Assembly: GCA_963704815.1 (NCBI GenBank)
Contig: CAVPHU010000001.1
Coordinates: 1,364,001 to 1,428,000, forward strand
Length of the DNA stretch: 64,000 bases
Source: DATKWD01 sp963704815
GTDB taxonomy: Bacteria > Actinomycetota > Acidimicrobiia > Acidimicrobiales > Salinilacustritrichaceae
Direction: 5' to 3'
In this document: positions 25,537 through 33,238 of the stretch, in pieces
How the letters are laid out: each line of letters begins with the position of its first letter
How positions within the stretch are numbered: the stretch's first letter is position 1
Program-made: the position numbers and the translations under genes
The notes under the pieces: model-generated
Told to the model about the DNA's origin: nothing
Seen by the model: the letters and a program-made list of their open reading frames with translations, nothing else
Database searches by the model: none

Positions 25537-25740
25537 ATGCCCGCCACCCACGCCACCGGCCAGCACCAGAACCTGCTCGTGCCCGGGAGCGCCGTGGAGG
25601 TGTGGATCCAGCTCGATCGGAGCTGGGCGAACGGCTTTCGTGTGGCCGATCTCACCGCCGACGGCTACCTCATCCGGCGCGAGTCCGATGGCACCACCCT
25701 GCCGCAACCCTTCGCCGTCGGATCCGTCCGCGCCGCCTGA
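25537..25740 (+). CDS. Small conserved-looking protein, unknown function
   Basis: A 67-residue protein. The core VEVWIQLDRSWANGFRVADL followed by GYLIRRESDGTTLPQPF has the look of small actinobacterial proteins with a valine-tryptophan-rich beta unit (an SH3-like barrel is possible). Codon use agrees with neighbouring genes. It lies between the divergent NifU-domain gene and the convergent SDR gene. No function can be given. Confidence 0.55.
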   Translation: MPATHATGQHQNLLVPGSAVEVWIQLDRSWANGFRVADLTADGYLIRRESDGTTLPQPFAVGSVRAA

Positions 25741-25796
25741 GGCACGGGCGGCGCGACGACGGCCTCGCCCGATTCGCCCGACTTCGAGAGCACCGA

Positions 25797-26550
25797 TCAG
25801 CCGCCTCCGTGGACGTTGACCTTCTGGCCCGTCAGATAGCCGGACCGCGTCCGAACAGAAGTAGCGCACCACGTCAGCGACGTCGTCGGGCGCGCACACG
25901 CGACCGAACGGGCTGTGCTCATCGAGGGTCCGGATGTCCTCGACCCCCACGGTGGCCTTGACCAGCTTCTGACCCATCGTCGTGTCGACCAGGCCCGGCG
26001 CCACGATGTTGACGTGGATCCCGTTTGGTCGTTCCTCCTTGGCCAGCGTGAGCGCGAGCGATTCCATCGCCGCCTTGCCCATCGAATAGGGCCCACCCTG
26101 AGCCGCGTGATGCAGGGTTGCGACGCTCGAGATGAACACGATGTCGCCCCGGTCGACCGTCCGCATCGACGGCAGGACCGCCTGGCAGATGCGGTGGGGA
26201 CCGAGCGCGTGCACGGCCACGACCCGTTGGAGCTCGGCCGGGTCGGTGTCGAGGACCGACTGCCACCGCGAGGCGATGCCGGCGTTGTTGACCAGGATGC
26301 CGATCGGGCCCAGTTCTTCGACGACCTGGCCGACCATCTGGTCGGTTGCCTCGCCGTCGTCGACCGACGCGCCACAGGCCATGGCCCGGCGACCCATCGC
26401 CTGGATCTCGGCCACCGTCTCCTCGGCCGCGTCACGGTCGCGGCGGTAGTTCACCGCGACGTCACAACCGTCGGCCGCCAGACCGAGGCTGATGGCCCGT
26501 CCGATCCCCCGCCCGCCTCCGGTCACCAGTGCAACACGCGTGTCTGTCAT
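25797..26550 (-). CDS. SDR family oxidoreductase (one-base frameshift near the end)
   Basis: A short-chain dehydrogenase/reductase. From ATG 26550 it reads the cofactor motif VTGGGRGIGRAI, NNAG, the catalytic serine in ISSVAT and YSMGK. The frame leaves the family after YFCSD; removing one base at 25848 (GACGCGG) restores RSGYLTGQKVNVHGGG and a stop at 25797, the normal C-terminus, for about 250 residues. It is most like 3-oxoacyl-ACP reductase-type enzymes, but the substrate is open. ATG 26568 is an alternative start. Confidence 0.85.
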
Positions 26551-26601
26551 GACCGAGATGCTTACCATCCGATTCCCCAGGAGTGCGGCGAGCCGCCGAG
26601 G

Positions 26602-26997
26602 TCAGGGCGCCGCTCCGTCATCGGATTCGGTGTCAGCTCGAACCTCGGCGAGGCGGCCTTCGAGGAAGGCGCGCTCGGCGTCGTTGCCGACCCGGGTCAA
26701 CGCTTCGGCGTAGGCGTCGGCCGCCTCGACCGGCCGTCCTGACCGACGGAGCAGATCGGCCCGCGCCGAGTGGAAGTGGTGGTAGCCGTCGAGGTCGTCC
26801 GCCAGGGGCGCCATCATCGCCAGCCCGTCCTCGGGAGTTCGGGCCATCGCGGTGGCCACGGCCCGGTTCAGCCGCACGACCGGTGTGGGCCGGTACTCGT
26901 TGAACCGGAAGTATCCGTTCATCATGTTCTGGAACTCCGGTGTGCCGCCCTCGGGGCCGCTGCCCTCGGTCGAATAGATCAACAGCATCTACTTCAC
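26602..26997 (-). pseudogene. YCII domain/ECF sigma factor (DUF6596) deletion fusion
   Basis: The reading frame starts like a YCII protein (MLLIYSTEGSGPEGGTPEF, then MMNGYFRFNEY) and after about 32 residues switches without a break to the C-terminal tail of a DUF6596-type ECF sigma factor (RPTPVVRLNRAVATAMA, YHHFHSARADLLRRSGR, ERAFLEGRLAEV). These two proteins are normally encoded one after the other, YCII first. An in-frame deletion joining them would remove the rest of YCII and both DNA- and polymerase-binding sigma domains. In addition, the usual start MKYMLLIY appears here as GTG AAG TAG ATG, a stop at codon 3. Almost certainly a remnant. Confidence 0.7.
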
Positions 26998-27096
26998 CGT
27001 GGCGCTCGCTTCTGTGGTGGTCGGGTCTCACCCACGACGAAGAAGATGGCACAGGATCGACAGCGACGGGGCAGAAAGTTCCTAACGTCATCGCCC

Positions 27097-27910
27097 ATGC
27101 GTCACGACGGCATCCTCTCGGGACCCATCGACCTCGACGCGCCACGGCGCCCGAAGACCCCGTCGGTCCCGGCGCCCGTCGGTGCATCGATCGAGTACCT
27201 CCCGGACCGGATCCTGGGCACGGTCAGTGGCTGGAAGGGCGACCGGATCCTCATCACCGACGCCGAGGGCGTGACCCGCCCGGTTCCGGTCGTGACCGAC
27301 GCGTTCGTGGTCGACGGACGACGCGGGCGGCCGGTCCCGACCGCCCCGGCCGCGACCACGGCAGCGAGCGCGCCGACGGCCTCGGGTTCGATCGACGTGG
27401 ATCACGATCGCGCGCGTCGCCCGGGGGTCGCGGATCCTCGTCGAAGGACTGCACGACGCCGAGCTGGTCGAGAAGGTCTGGGGTGACGACCTCCGGTACG
27501 AAGGCGTCGTGGTCGAACGTCTCGATGGCATGGACGACCTGGCCGGCGTGGTCCGCACGTTCAGCCCCTCGAAGCCCCGGCGTCTCGGCATCCTGCTCGA
27601 CCACCTGGTTCCGGGAAGCAAGGAGTCACGGGCCGCGGCCGAGATCTCGCACCCCCACGCGCTGGTGACCGGGCACCCGTTCGTCGATGTGTGGGAGGCG
27701 GTCCGACCCAGCGTGCTCGGCATCGAAGCCTGGCCGGAGGTTCCCAAGGGGGAGGACTGGAAGCACGGGGTCCTGGCCCGACTCGGCGTCGAGGCCGAAC
27801 CGGGTCGTTTCTGGAAGTACCTGCTCGGCCGGGTCGGGTCGTACAAGGACCTCGAGCCGTCGCTGGTCAACGCCGTCGAGCGCCTCATCGATTTCGTGAC
27901 CGAGGAGTGA
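27097..27910 (+). CDS. DUF3097 family protein (one-base frameshift)
   Basis: A conserved actinobacterial protein of unknown function. The first frame from ATG 27097 gives GTVSGWKGDRILITD, then DAFVVDGRRGRPV. After SIDVDHD the family continues in the next frame as ARVARGSRILVEGLHDAELV, then EKVWGDDLRYEGVVV, LLDHLVPGSKESR, VTGHPFVDVWEAV, ending DFVTEE. One extra base in GATCGCGCGCGTC near 27415 explains the break; the repaired length is 270. The last 21 bases form the left copy of a perfect 30-bp repeat that recurs 2.6 kb downstream. A TAACGT box eight bases before the start suggests a leaderless message. Confidence 0.85.
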
Positions 27911-27919
27911 GGCGGATCG
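27890..27919 (+). repeat. 30-bp direct repeat, left copy
   Basis: Identical over 30 bases to 30532-30561. This copy contains the last six codons and stop of the DUF3097 gene (DFVTEE) plus nine bases beyond. Confidence 0.95.
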
Positions 27920-27965
27920 AGCGCACCTACAATCCTGCCGCACTCGAGCAGAGGGACAATGGGCA

Positions 27966-29858
27966 TTGAGCTACACACTCGGCGTGGACCTCGGGACCAC
28001 GTTCACCGCGGCGGCCATCGCACGCGGCGAGCAACGCGAGGTCCTGAATCTCGGCACCCGTTTCTCGGCCATCCCTTCGGTGCTGTTCATCGATGAGACC
28101 GGCTCGGTCCTGGTGGGCGACACGGCAGAACGGCGCGGCGAGGCTGAACCGTCACGTATGGCCCGTCACTTCAAACGTCGGCTGGGAGACACGGCCCCGA
28201 TCCTGATCGGGTCGACGCCCTATCACGCTGACCGACTCACCGGCCGCCTGCTGGCAGCGGTCGTCTCGACTGCGACCGACCGAGAAGGGGAACGCCCGGC
28301 GCGAGTCGTGGTCACCCATCCGGCGAACTGGGGTCCCTACAAGAAGGATCTTCTCGATCAGGCCATCCAGCACGCAGGTATCGACAACGCACAGGTGCTG
28401 ACCGAGCCCGAGGCCGCCGCGATCCACTACTCCCTCACCGATCGCATGCCGGCCGGTGACGCGGTCGCGGTGTACGACCTGGGCGGAGGCACCTTCGACG
28501 CGACGGTGCTGCGCAAGACCCCGGATGGTTTCGAGGTGCTGGGTCAACCGCAAGGCATCGAGCGGCTCGGAGGCATCGACTTCGACGAAGCCCTCGTCGA
28601 CAAGGTGCTCCACAGCGTCGGTGCGACCTGGAAGAGCCTCGGCGACTCGCCGCAGGTGGCCAGTGCCGCAATCCGGCTGCGCGAGGAGTGCACCGAGGCC
28701 AAGGAGGCCTTGTCACACGACACCCAGGTCGCGATCAGTGTGCGGATCGGCGACATCGACCAGCAGGTGGTGGTGACCCGAAGCGAGTTCGAAGAGCTCA
28801 TCCGTCCGCTCGTCGACGACACCACGCAAGCCCTAGACCGGGCGATCAGGCAGGCCGGCCTCGTCCCGGAGCAGCTGCGCTCGATCCTCCTCGTCGGTGG
28901 TTCGTCCCGGATTCCCCTCATCGGACGACGCATCGCCGAGGAGTTCGGGCGGCCCTTCGCCGTGGACATCGATCCGAAGCTGGCCGTTGCGCTCGGCGCG
29001 GTGGCGCTCGGCGCAGCCGTGTCCGTCGAGACCGGCGCTGCGACAATCACTCCGGTCGTAGCGGCCGCCGCAGCGGCCGCGGTCACCGCAGCGCCTGCGC
29101 CGCCGCCTCCTCCCCCGCCCGCATCTCCGCCCCCGCCCGCCGCACATCCCGTCGCACCGCCACCACTCGAGACGCCCGTCGATCAGGCACACCGTTCCCG
29201 TTCCCCATGGCTCGTCGGCGGCCTGGCGGCAGTCGCCGCAGCGGCGATCGCGGTCGCGCTCGTCATTGCACTCGGTTCAGACGACAATGGCTCCAGCGAC
29301 TTCGCAGACTCCGACACCTCGGCTGCCACGGTTCCCGACACCGCAGCGCCCGACACGACGGCGCCTTCGACAACGACCTCGACCACCGCCGCACCCGTGA
29401 TCGGACCGCTCCAACCGACGCAGGTCACCGCGTCGGCGACTGCAGCCGCCGGCGTCGAGGCGAACGGCAACCCGGTGACCTACGACGCCGTCAACACCCT
29501 CGACGGCTCGCCCTCGACGACCTGGCGAACGCCGGGCAACGGCATCGGCGAGGTGCTCGTGGTCGATCTCGGCCGCACGACCAAGGTGACCTCGGTGGGC
29601 CTGCTGCCTGGCTACGGCAAGATCGACCCTACGGACGGGACCGACCGCTTCGCCGAGAACCGCCGGGTGCGGTCGGTGCGATGGAGCTTCGACGACGGAA
29701 CCACAATCGTCCAGGACTTTGCCGACCAGCCCATCGTGCAGTCCATCGACGTGGCTGCCGAATCGCAGTCGATCGTCATCGAGATCCTCGACTCGACCAG
29801 CCCCGGCGGCCGCGACTTCACCGCGATCTCGCAGATCGCGTTCAGCGGCGAACAATGA
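27966..29858 (+). CDS. Membrane-anchored Hsp70-like protein with discoidin-like C-terminal domain
   Basis: A 630-residue fusion protein from TTG 27966, preceded by GAGGGA. Residues 1-360 form an actin-fold Hsp70 ATPase: GVDLGTTFTAAAI, VYDLGGGTFDATVL and LVGGSSRIPLIGRR. The usual peptide-binding domain is missing. Instead there is an Ala/Pro-rich linker (360-410), one membrane helix (PWLVGGLAAVAAAAIAVALV, about 413-437), a Ser/Thr-rich stretch, and a C-terminal beta domain (about 485-630; NTLDGSPSTTWRTPG, VVDLGRTTKVTSVGLLPGY) resembling F5/8-type carbohydrate-binding modules. This places the ATPase inside and the binding module outside the cell. A TACAAT -10 box lies at 27928-27933. Its stop overlaps the M23 gene (ATGA). 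Confidence 0.85.
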   Translation: MSYTLGVDLGTTFTAAAIARGEQREVLNLGTRFSAIPSVLFIDETGSVLVGDTAERRGEAEPSRMARHFKRRLGDTAPILIGSTPYHADRLTGRLLAAVVSTATDREGERPARVVVTHPANWGPYKKDLLDQAIQHAGIDNAQVLTEPEAAAIHYSLTDRMPAGDAVAVYDLGGGTFDATVLRKTPDGFEVLGQPQGIERLGGIDFDEALVDKVLHSVGATWKSLGDSPQVASAAIRLREECTEAKEALSHDTQVAISVRIGDIDQQVVVTRSEFEELIRPLVDDTTQALDRAIRQAGLVPEQLRSILLVGGSSRIPLIGRRIAEEFGRPFAVDIDPKLAVALGAVALGAAVSVETGAATITPVVAAAAAAAVTAAPAPPPPPPPASPPPPAAHPVAPPPLETPVDQAHRSRSPWLVGGLAAVAAAAIAVALVIALGSDDNGSSDFADSDTSAATVPDTAAPDTTAPSTTTSTTAAPVIGPLQPTQVTASATAAAGVEANGNPVTYDAVNTLDGSPSTTWRTPGNGIGEVLVVDLGRTTKVTSVGLLPGYGKIDPTDGTDRFAENRRVRSVRWSFDDGTTIVQDFADQPIVQSIDVAAESQSIVIEILDSTSPGGRDFTAISQIAFSGEQ

Positions 29859-30541
29859 GACGTTGGGTGACCGCCGTCGTGCTCGTCGCGGCCACGAGCT
29901 GCGCCGGGAACACGGGTGGCGCCCAGGGCGATGCCTCGGCCGAGCCGGACTCGGTCCCGGCGTCGGCTCCGTCGCCGAGCCGGCAGAGCAGCACGACCGC
30001 GTCGGTTCCGGAAGCGCCCTCCCCGCCCACCGCGGTTCTGCCCGTCCCGGCAACTCCGGTGCACGTCTTCCCCGTCGAGCCGGCCGGTGCCGCGTCCTAC
30101 TCCGACGGTGGGCATGCCTATCCCGCGACGGATGTGTTCGCTCCAGAGGGCACCGCATTCGTTGCGGTCACCGACGGCCGGGTCGATGCGCTGCGCACGA
30201 CCGACGAATGGGACCCGGCGACCGACGATCCCGCCGAACGGGGCGGTCGGTTCGTTGCCATCGTGGGCGACGACGGCGTGCGCTACTACGGCTCGCACCT
30301 CGCGAGCGTCACGCCGGGACTCGAGCTCGGCAGCCTCGTGAAGGCGGGCGAGCGCCTCGGCTCCGTGGGGCGGTCGGGCAACGCCCGGGACACCCCACCC
30401 CACCTGCACTTCGGAATCTCCGAACCGACGTTCCCCGAAGACTGGGAAGCTCGACGCGGACAGATCGCACCCAAACCGTTCCTCGACGCATGGAGGACGG
30501 GCGACGTGGCTGCGACGCCGTCGGTCGAGCTGATTTCGTGA
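29855..30541 (+). CDS. M23 family peptidase, lipoprotein
   Basis: A 228-residue exported protein with lipobox VAATSC (Cys16), a Pro/Ser-rich spacer and a LytM-type M23 domain: GGHAYPATDVFAPEGT (HxxxD zinc ligands), then GSHLASV and HLHFGIS (HxH). All expected ligands are kept, so it is probably an active peptidoglycan hydrolase, or a regulator of one. It is translationally coupled to the Hsp70-like gene, which suggests that the two act together at the envelope. Its 3' end runs into the right 30-bp repeat, so the last residues (VELIS) are read from repeat DNA. Confidence 0.85.
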   Translation: MRRWVTAVVLVAATSCAGNTGGAQGDASAEPDSVPASAPSPSRQSSTTASVPEAPSPPTAVLPVPATPVHVFPVEPAGAASYSDGGHAYPATDVFAPEGTAFVAVTDGRVDALRTTDEWDPATDDPAERGGRFVAIVGDDGVRYYGSHLASVTPGLELGSLVKAGERLGSVGRSGNARDTPPHLHFGISEPTFPEDWEARRGQIAPKPFLDAWRTGDVAATPSVELIS

Positions 30542-30561
30542 CCGAGGAGTGAGGCGGATCG
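30532..30561 (+). repeat. 30-bp direct repeat, right copy
   Basis: Perfect copy of 27890-27919. Here it is read in a different frame as the last codons of the M23 gene; in the DUF3097 frame it would again spell DFVTEE-stop, which marks it as a copy of that gene's end. Confidence 0.95.
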
Positions 30562-30572
30562 GCTAGACGTCG

Positions 30573-31394
30573 TTGATGATCTCTGCCATCGACACGTTTC
30601 GCACGCTGCACACCGAGGGCTGCTTCCTCATGCCGAACCCGCACGACATCGGCTTGGCGAGGCTGTTCGAGGCGGCCGGTCACGTGGCGCTCGCCACCAC
30701 GAGCGCCGGCTTCGCCGCGACCAGAGGTCGCCTCGACGAGACCGTGGCTGGTGACGAGTTGCTCGCGCACGCAGCGGAACTCACCGCTGCCGTCGGCGTC
30801 CCACTGAACGTCGACGCAGAGCGCTGCTACGGCAACGACCCGGCCGCGGTCACCGCGTTCGTGGCCGCGCTCGGCCTCACCGGCGCCGCTGGGTGCTCCA
30901 TCGAGGACTGGAACCCCACCACCGGCGCGATCGACCCGTTGGACGTCGCTGCGGCACGCGTCCGAGCGGCCGCAGACGGTGCGGCCGAGTCGGGCATGGT
31001 GCTCACGGCTCGCTGCGAGAACCACCTCCATGGCGTCGACGACCTCGACGACACGATCGCCCGCCTCGTCGCGTACGCCGGCGCGGGCGCCGAGTGCGTC
31101 TACGCACCTGGCCTGGTGCACGCGGACGAGATCGCCCGGGTCGTCGGCGGGACCGGTCGTCCGGTGAACGTGCTCGTCCTCCCAGGCTCGCCGACGTTGC
31201 CAGAGCTCGCCGATCTCGGTGTACGACGGGTGTCCACCGGCGGATCGCCGGCCCGCATCGGTTACGGCGCAGCCGTCGCCACCGTCGACTCGCTGCTCAC
31301 CGACGGCACCTACCCCGCCGACACGCCATGGCTCGATCGCACGCTGTCGGACCGGGCCTGGGCCGACCGAACCGGCGCGGTCACCCCCGACTGA
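30573..31394 (+). CDS. Isocitrate lyase/PEP mutase family protein
   Basis: A 273-residue TIM-barrel protein: MPNPHDIGLARLFEAAGHVALATTS is the usual opening, followed by VPLNVDAERCYG (metal-binding Asp), CSIEDWNPTTG (the equivalent of IED), and LTARCENHL. The second barrel half (GRPVNVLVLPGSPTLPELADLGVRRVSTG) is complete. The family cleaves or rearranges C-C and C-P bonds; this subgroup (oxaloacetate decarboxylase/PEP mutase-like) is poorly assigned. It starts 11 bases after the right 30-bp repeat. Confidence 0.85.
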   Translation: MMISAIDTFRTLHTEGCFLMPNPHDIGLARLFEAAGHVALATTSAGFAATRGRLDETVAGDELLAHAAELTAAVGVPLNVDAERCYGNDPAAVTAFVAALGLTGAAGCSIEDWNPTTGAIDPLDVAAARVRAAADGAAESGMVLTARCENHLHGVDDLDDTIARLVAYAGAGAECVYAPGLVHADEIARVVGGTGRPVNVLVLPGSPTLPELADLGVRRVSTGGSPARIGYGAAVATVDSLLTDGTYPADTPWLDRTLSDRAWADRTGAVTPD

Positions 31395-32181
31395 CCCGGC
31401 CCCGAAGCGCGGCCAGCGCGAGCGACATGCTCACCACGCCGACCAGCGCGATGGCCAGGACGCCCTTGCCGAGCAACGCAGCATCCCACCCATCGCTCAC
31501 CAGCGAGCGAAGCGCGTCGAGCAGATAGGTCACCGGGTTGTAGCCGGCAACGACGTCGAGCCAGCCGGTCATCGCCGCCCGAGGCACGAACGCGGTGGTG
31601 AGGAAGGCGAACGGGAAGAACAGGATGAAGCTCGAGTTCACCGCCGCCGGGTTCCCCGTCTTCAGCGCGATGGCATACGGGAATCCGGTGAAGACCAACC
31701 CCCACGAGGCCGCAAGGAAGATGAAGAGCAGGATCCCGAGGAGGCCGGTCTCGAACCGAACCCCGACGGCGAAGCCGAGGCTGATCACCGGAACACACAG
31801 CGCCGCGACGAGGACGAAGTCGGCGATCATCAGCCCGAGCAGCAGCGACAGGCGGCTCACTGGCGTCATGATCAGCCGGTCGAAGTAGCCGTCGACGATG
31901 TCGGTCACCAACGTCGACGCCCGGCTCACGCCGGTGACGGCGAAGATGATGGCGACGGGCAGCTGAAACGCCTTGTAGTCGAAATCGGGGTCGACGGCTT
32001 CGGTGATGTCGGTGAGCGACCCCGTGTTCACGACGAAGAAGAACAGCGGCACGGCGAGGGCCGGGATGACGCTCTCGGGCTCGCGAGGAATCTGCCGGAT
32101 CGCCCGTCCGGCGACCGACAACACGTCGGCGAAGAACCCGGCCTTGCGAGCCTGGATGTGCGTGCTCGGGGTGGTCGTCAT
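31381..32181 (-). CDS. ABC-2 type transporter permease
   Basis: A 266-residue membrane protein with six hydrophobic segments, starting at ATG 32181 (MTTTPSTHIQARKAGF). The layout (short cytoplasmic N-terminus, VIPALAVPLFFFVV, then FPFAFLTTAFVPRAAMTGWLDVVAGYNPVTYLLDALR) is that of DrrB-type ABC-2 permeases, which export drugs or lipids. Its ATPase partner lies 85 bases upstream; the gap shows no signal. Confidence 0.88.
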   Translation of the reverse strand: MTTTPSTHIQARKAGFFADVLSVAGRAIRQIPREPESVIPALAVPLFFFVVNTGSLTDITEAVDPDFDYKAFQLPVAIIFAVTGVSRASTLVTDIVDGYFDRLIMTPVSRLSLLLGLMIADFVLVAALCVPVISLGFAVGVRFETGLLGILLFIFLAASWGLVFTGFPYAIALKTGNPAAVNSSFILFFPFAFLTTAFVPRAAMTGWLDVVAGYNPVTYLLDALRSLVSDGWDAALLGKGVLAIALVGVVSMSLALAALRGRVSRG

Positions 32182-32266
32182 CTGAGCAGACCCCCGGTGC
32201 GAGGCCGACGAGGCACGAGGAGGTCGGCCAACTGCGGCCCGAGCGGCCGGTGAGCGGGAAGCAGCG

Positions 32267-33215
32267 TCATTCGTCGCCCTCCTGGAGGTGCTCGCCGGTG
32301 AGCTCGAGAAACACGTCGTCGAGGGTCGGTGACCGCAGCGTGAGCTCGCGGACGCCCACGTCGCAGCCGTTGAGCGCCACGGCCACTCCGGAGATCGCGG
32401 CGGCACTGTCCTCGGTCGGGATCAAGAGCTCGTCACCACGGATCTCGATGTTCCCGAGCCCGGGGACAGGCGCCAGTGCCGCTGCCGCCCGTTCGGGGTC
32501 GGCTTCGACCTTGGCCACGATCAGATCGGACCCCACGCTTCGCTTGAGCGCAGCTGGGGTGCCCTCGGCCACGAGACGTCCCTTGTCGATGATGCCGACC
32601 CGGCCGGCGAGTTCATCGGCCTCCTCGAGGTACTGCGTGGTGAGGAAGATGGTCATCCCCAACTCGGCATTCAACCGGCGGACCTCGTCCCAGACCCGAA
32701 CGCGGCTCACCGGATCGAGCCCGGTGGTGGGCTCGTCGAGGAAGAGGATGTCGGGGTTGTGGATCAGCGCCGCGGCCAGGTCGAGCCGGCGCTTCATGCC
32801 TCCCGAGTAGGTGGCGACCATCCGATCGACCGCTTCGAGGTCGATGAGATGGCTGAGCTCGGTGAATCGCTGCTCGAATTCGTCGCGATGCAGGCCGTAG
32901 AGCCGGGCCTGGAGGCGCAGGATCTCGCGTGCCGCTCTGCTTGGGGTCGAGCGCGGCATCCTGGAGGGCGACGCCGATACGGAGACGGACCGAGTCGGGA
33001 TCGGTGGCGACGTCGAAGCCGGCCACCGTCGCCCTTCCGCCGGTCGGCGAGAGCAGGGTGGTGAACATGCGGACCGCCGTCGACTTGCCTGCGCCGTTCG
33101 GTCCGAGGAAGCCGTAGATCTCACCGGACTCGACGGCCAGGTCGATGCTCTCGACCGCGACCACGTCGTCGAACGACCGACTCAACTCGACGCTCTCGAT
33201 CGCTGGCACGCTCAT
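32267..33215 (-). CDS. ABC transporter ATP-binding protein, DrrA-like (one-base frameshift)
   Basis: ATPase partner of the ABC-2 permease. From ATG 33215 the first frame gives Walker A (GPNGAGKSTAV) and the Q-loop (VALQDAALDPKQSG). The second frame continues EILRLQARLYGL, signature YSGGMKRRLD, Walker B ILFLDEPTTGLDP and the H-loop region. One extra base at 32930 separates them (GGC-A-CGCGAG); its removal gives SGREILRLQ, the family sequence, and 315 residues. The C-terminal 100 residues are the DrrA-type accessory domain. Confidence 0.9.
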
Positions 33216-33238
33216 GCGCGGGGACGATAGCGGCCGAT

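Larger units (their letters stand above)
27890..30561 (+). mobile_element. Candidate inserted two-gene module bounded by the 30-bp repeat
   Basis: The repeat copies enclose exactly an Hsp70-like gene and an M23 peptidase gene, 2642 bases from repeat start to repeat start. Excising one repeat unit would leave an intact DUF3097 gene followed about 14 bases later by the next gene. No integrase, transposase or terminal inverted repeat is visible, so the mechanism is open: integration at the 3' end of a gene by an outside recombinase, or a single crossover of a circle. Confidence 0.45.

Noticed and set aside
26989..26991. TAG in the YCII start region as a recoded (pyrrolysine) codon
   Set aside because: It lies at codon 3 of a gene already broken by deletion, and no context for pyrrolysine exists; a nonsense mutation is simpler.
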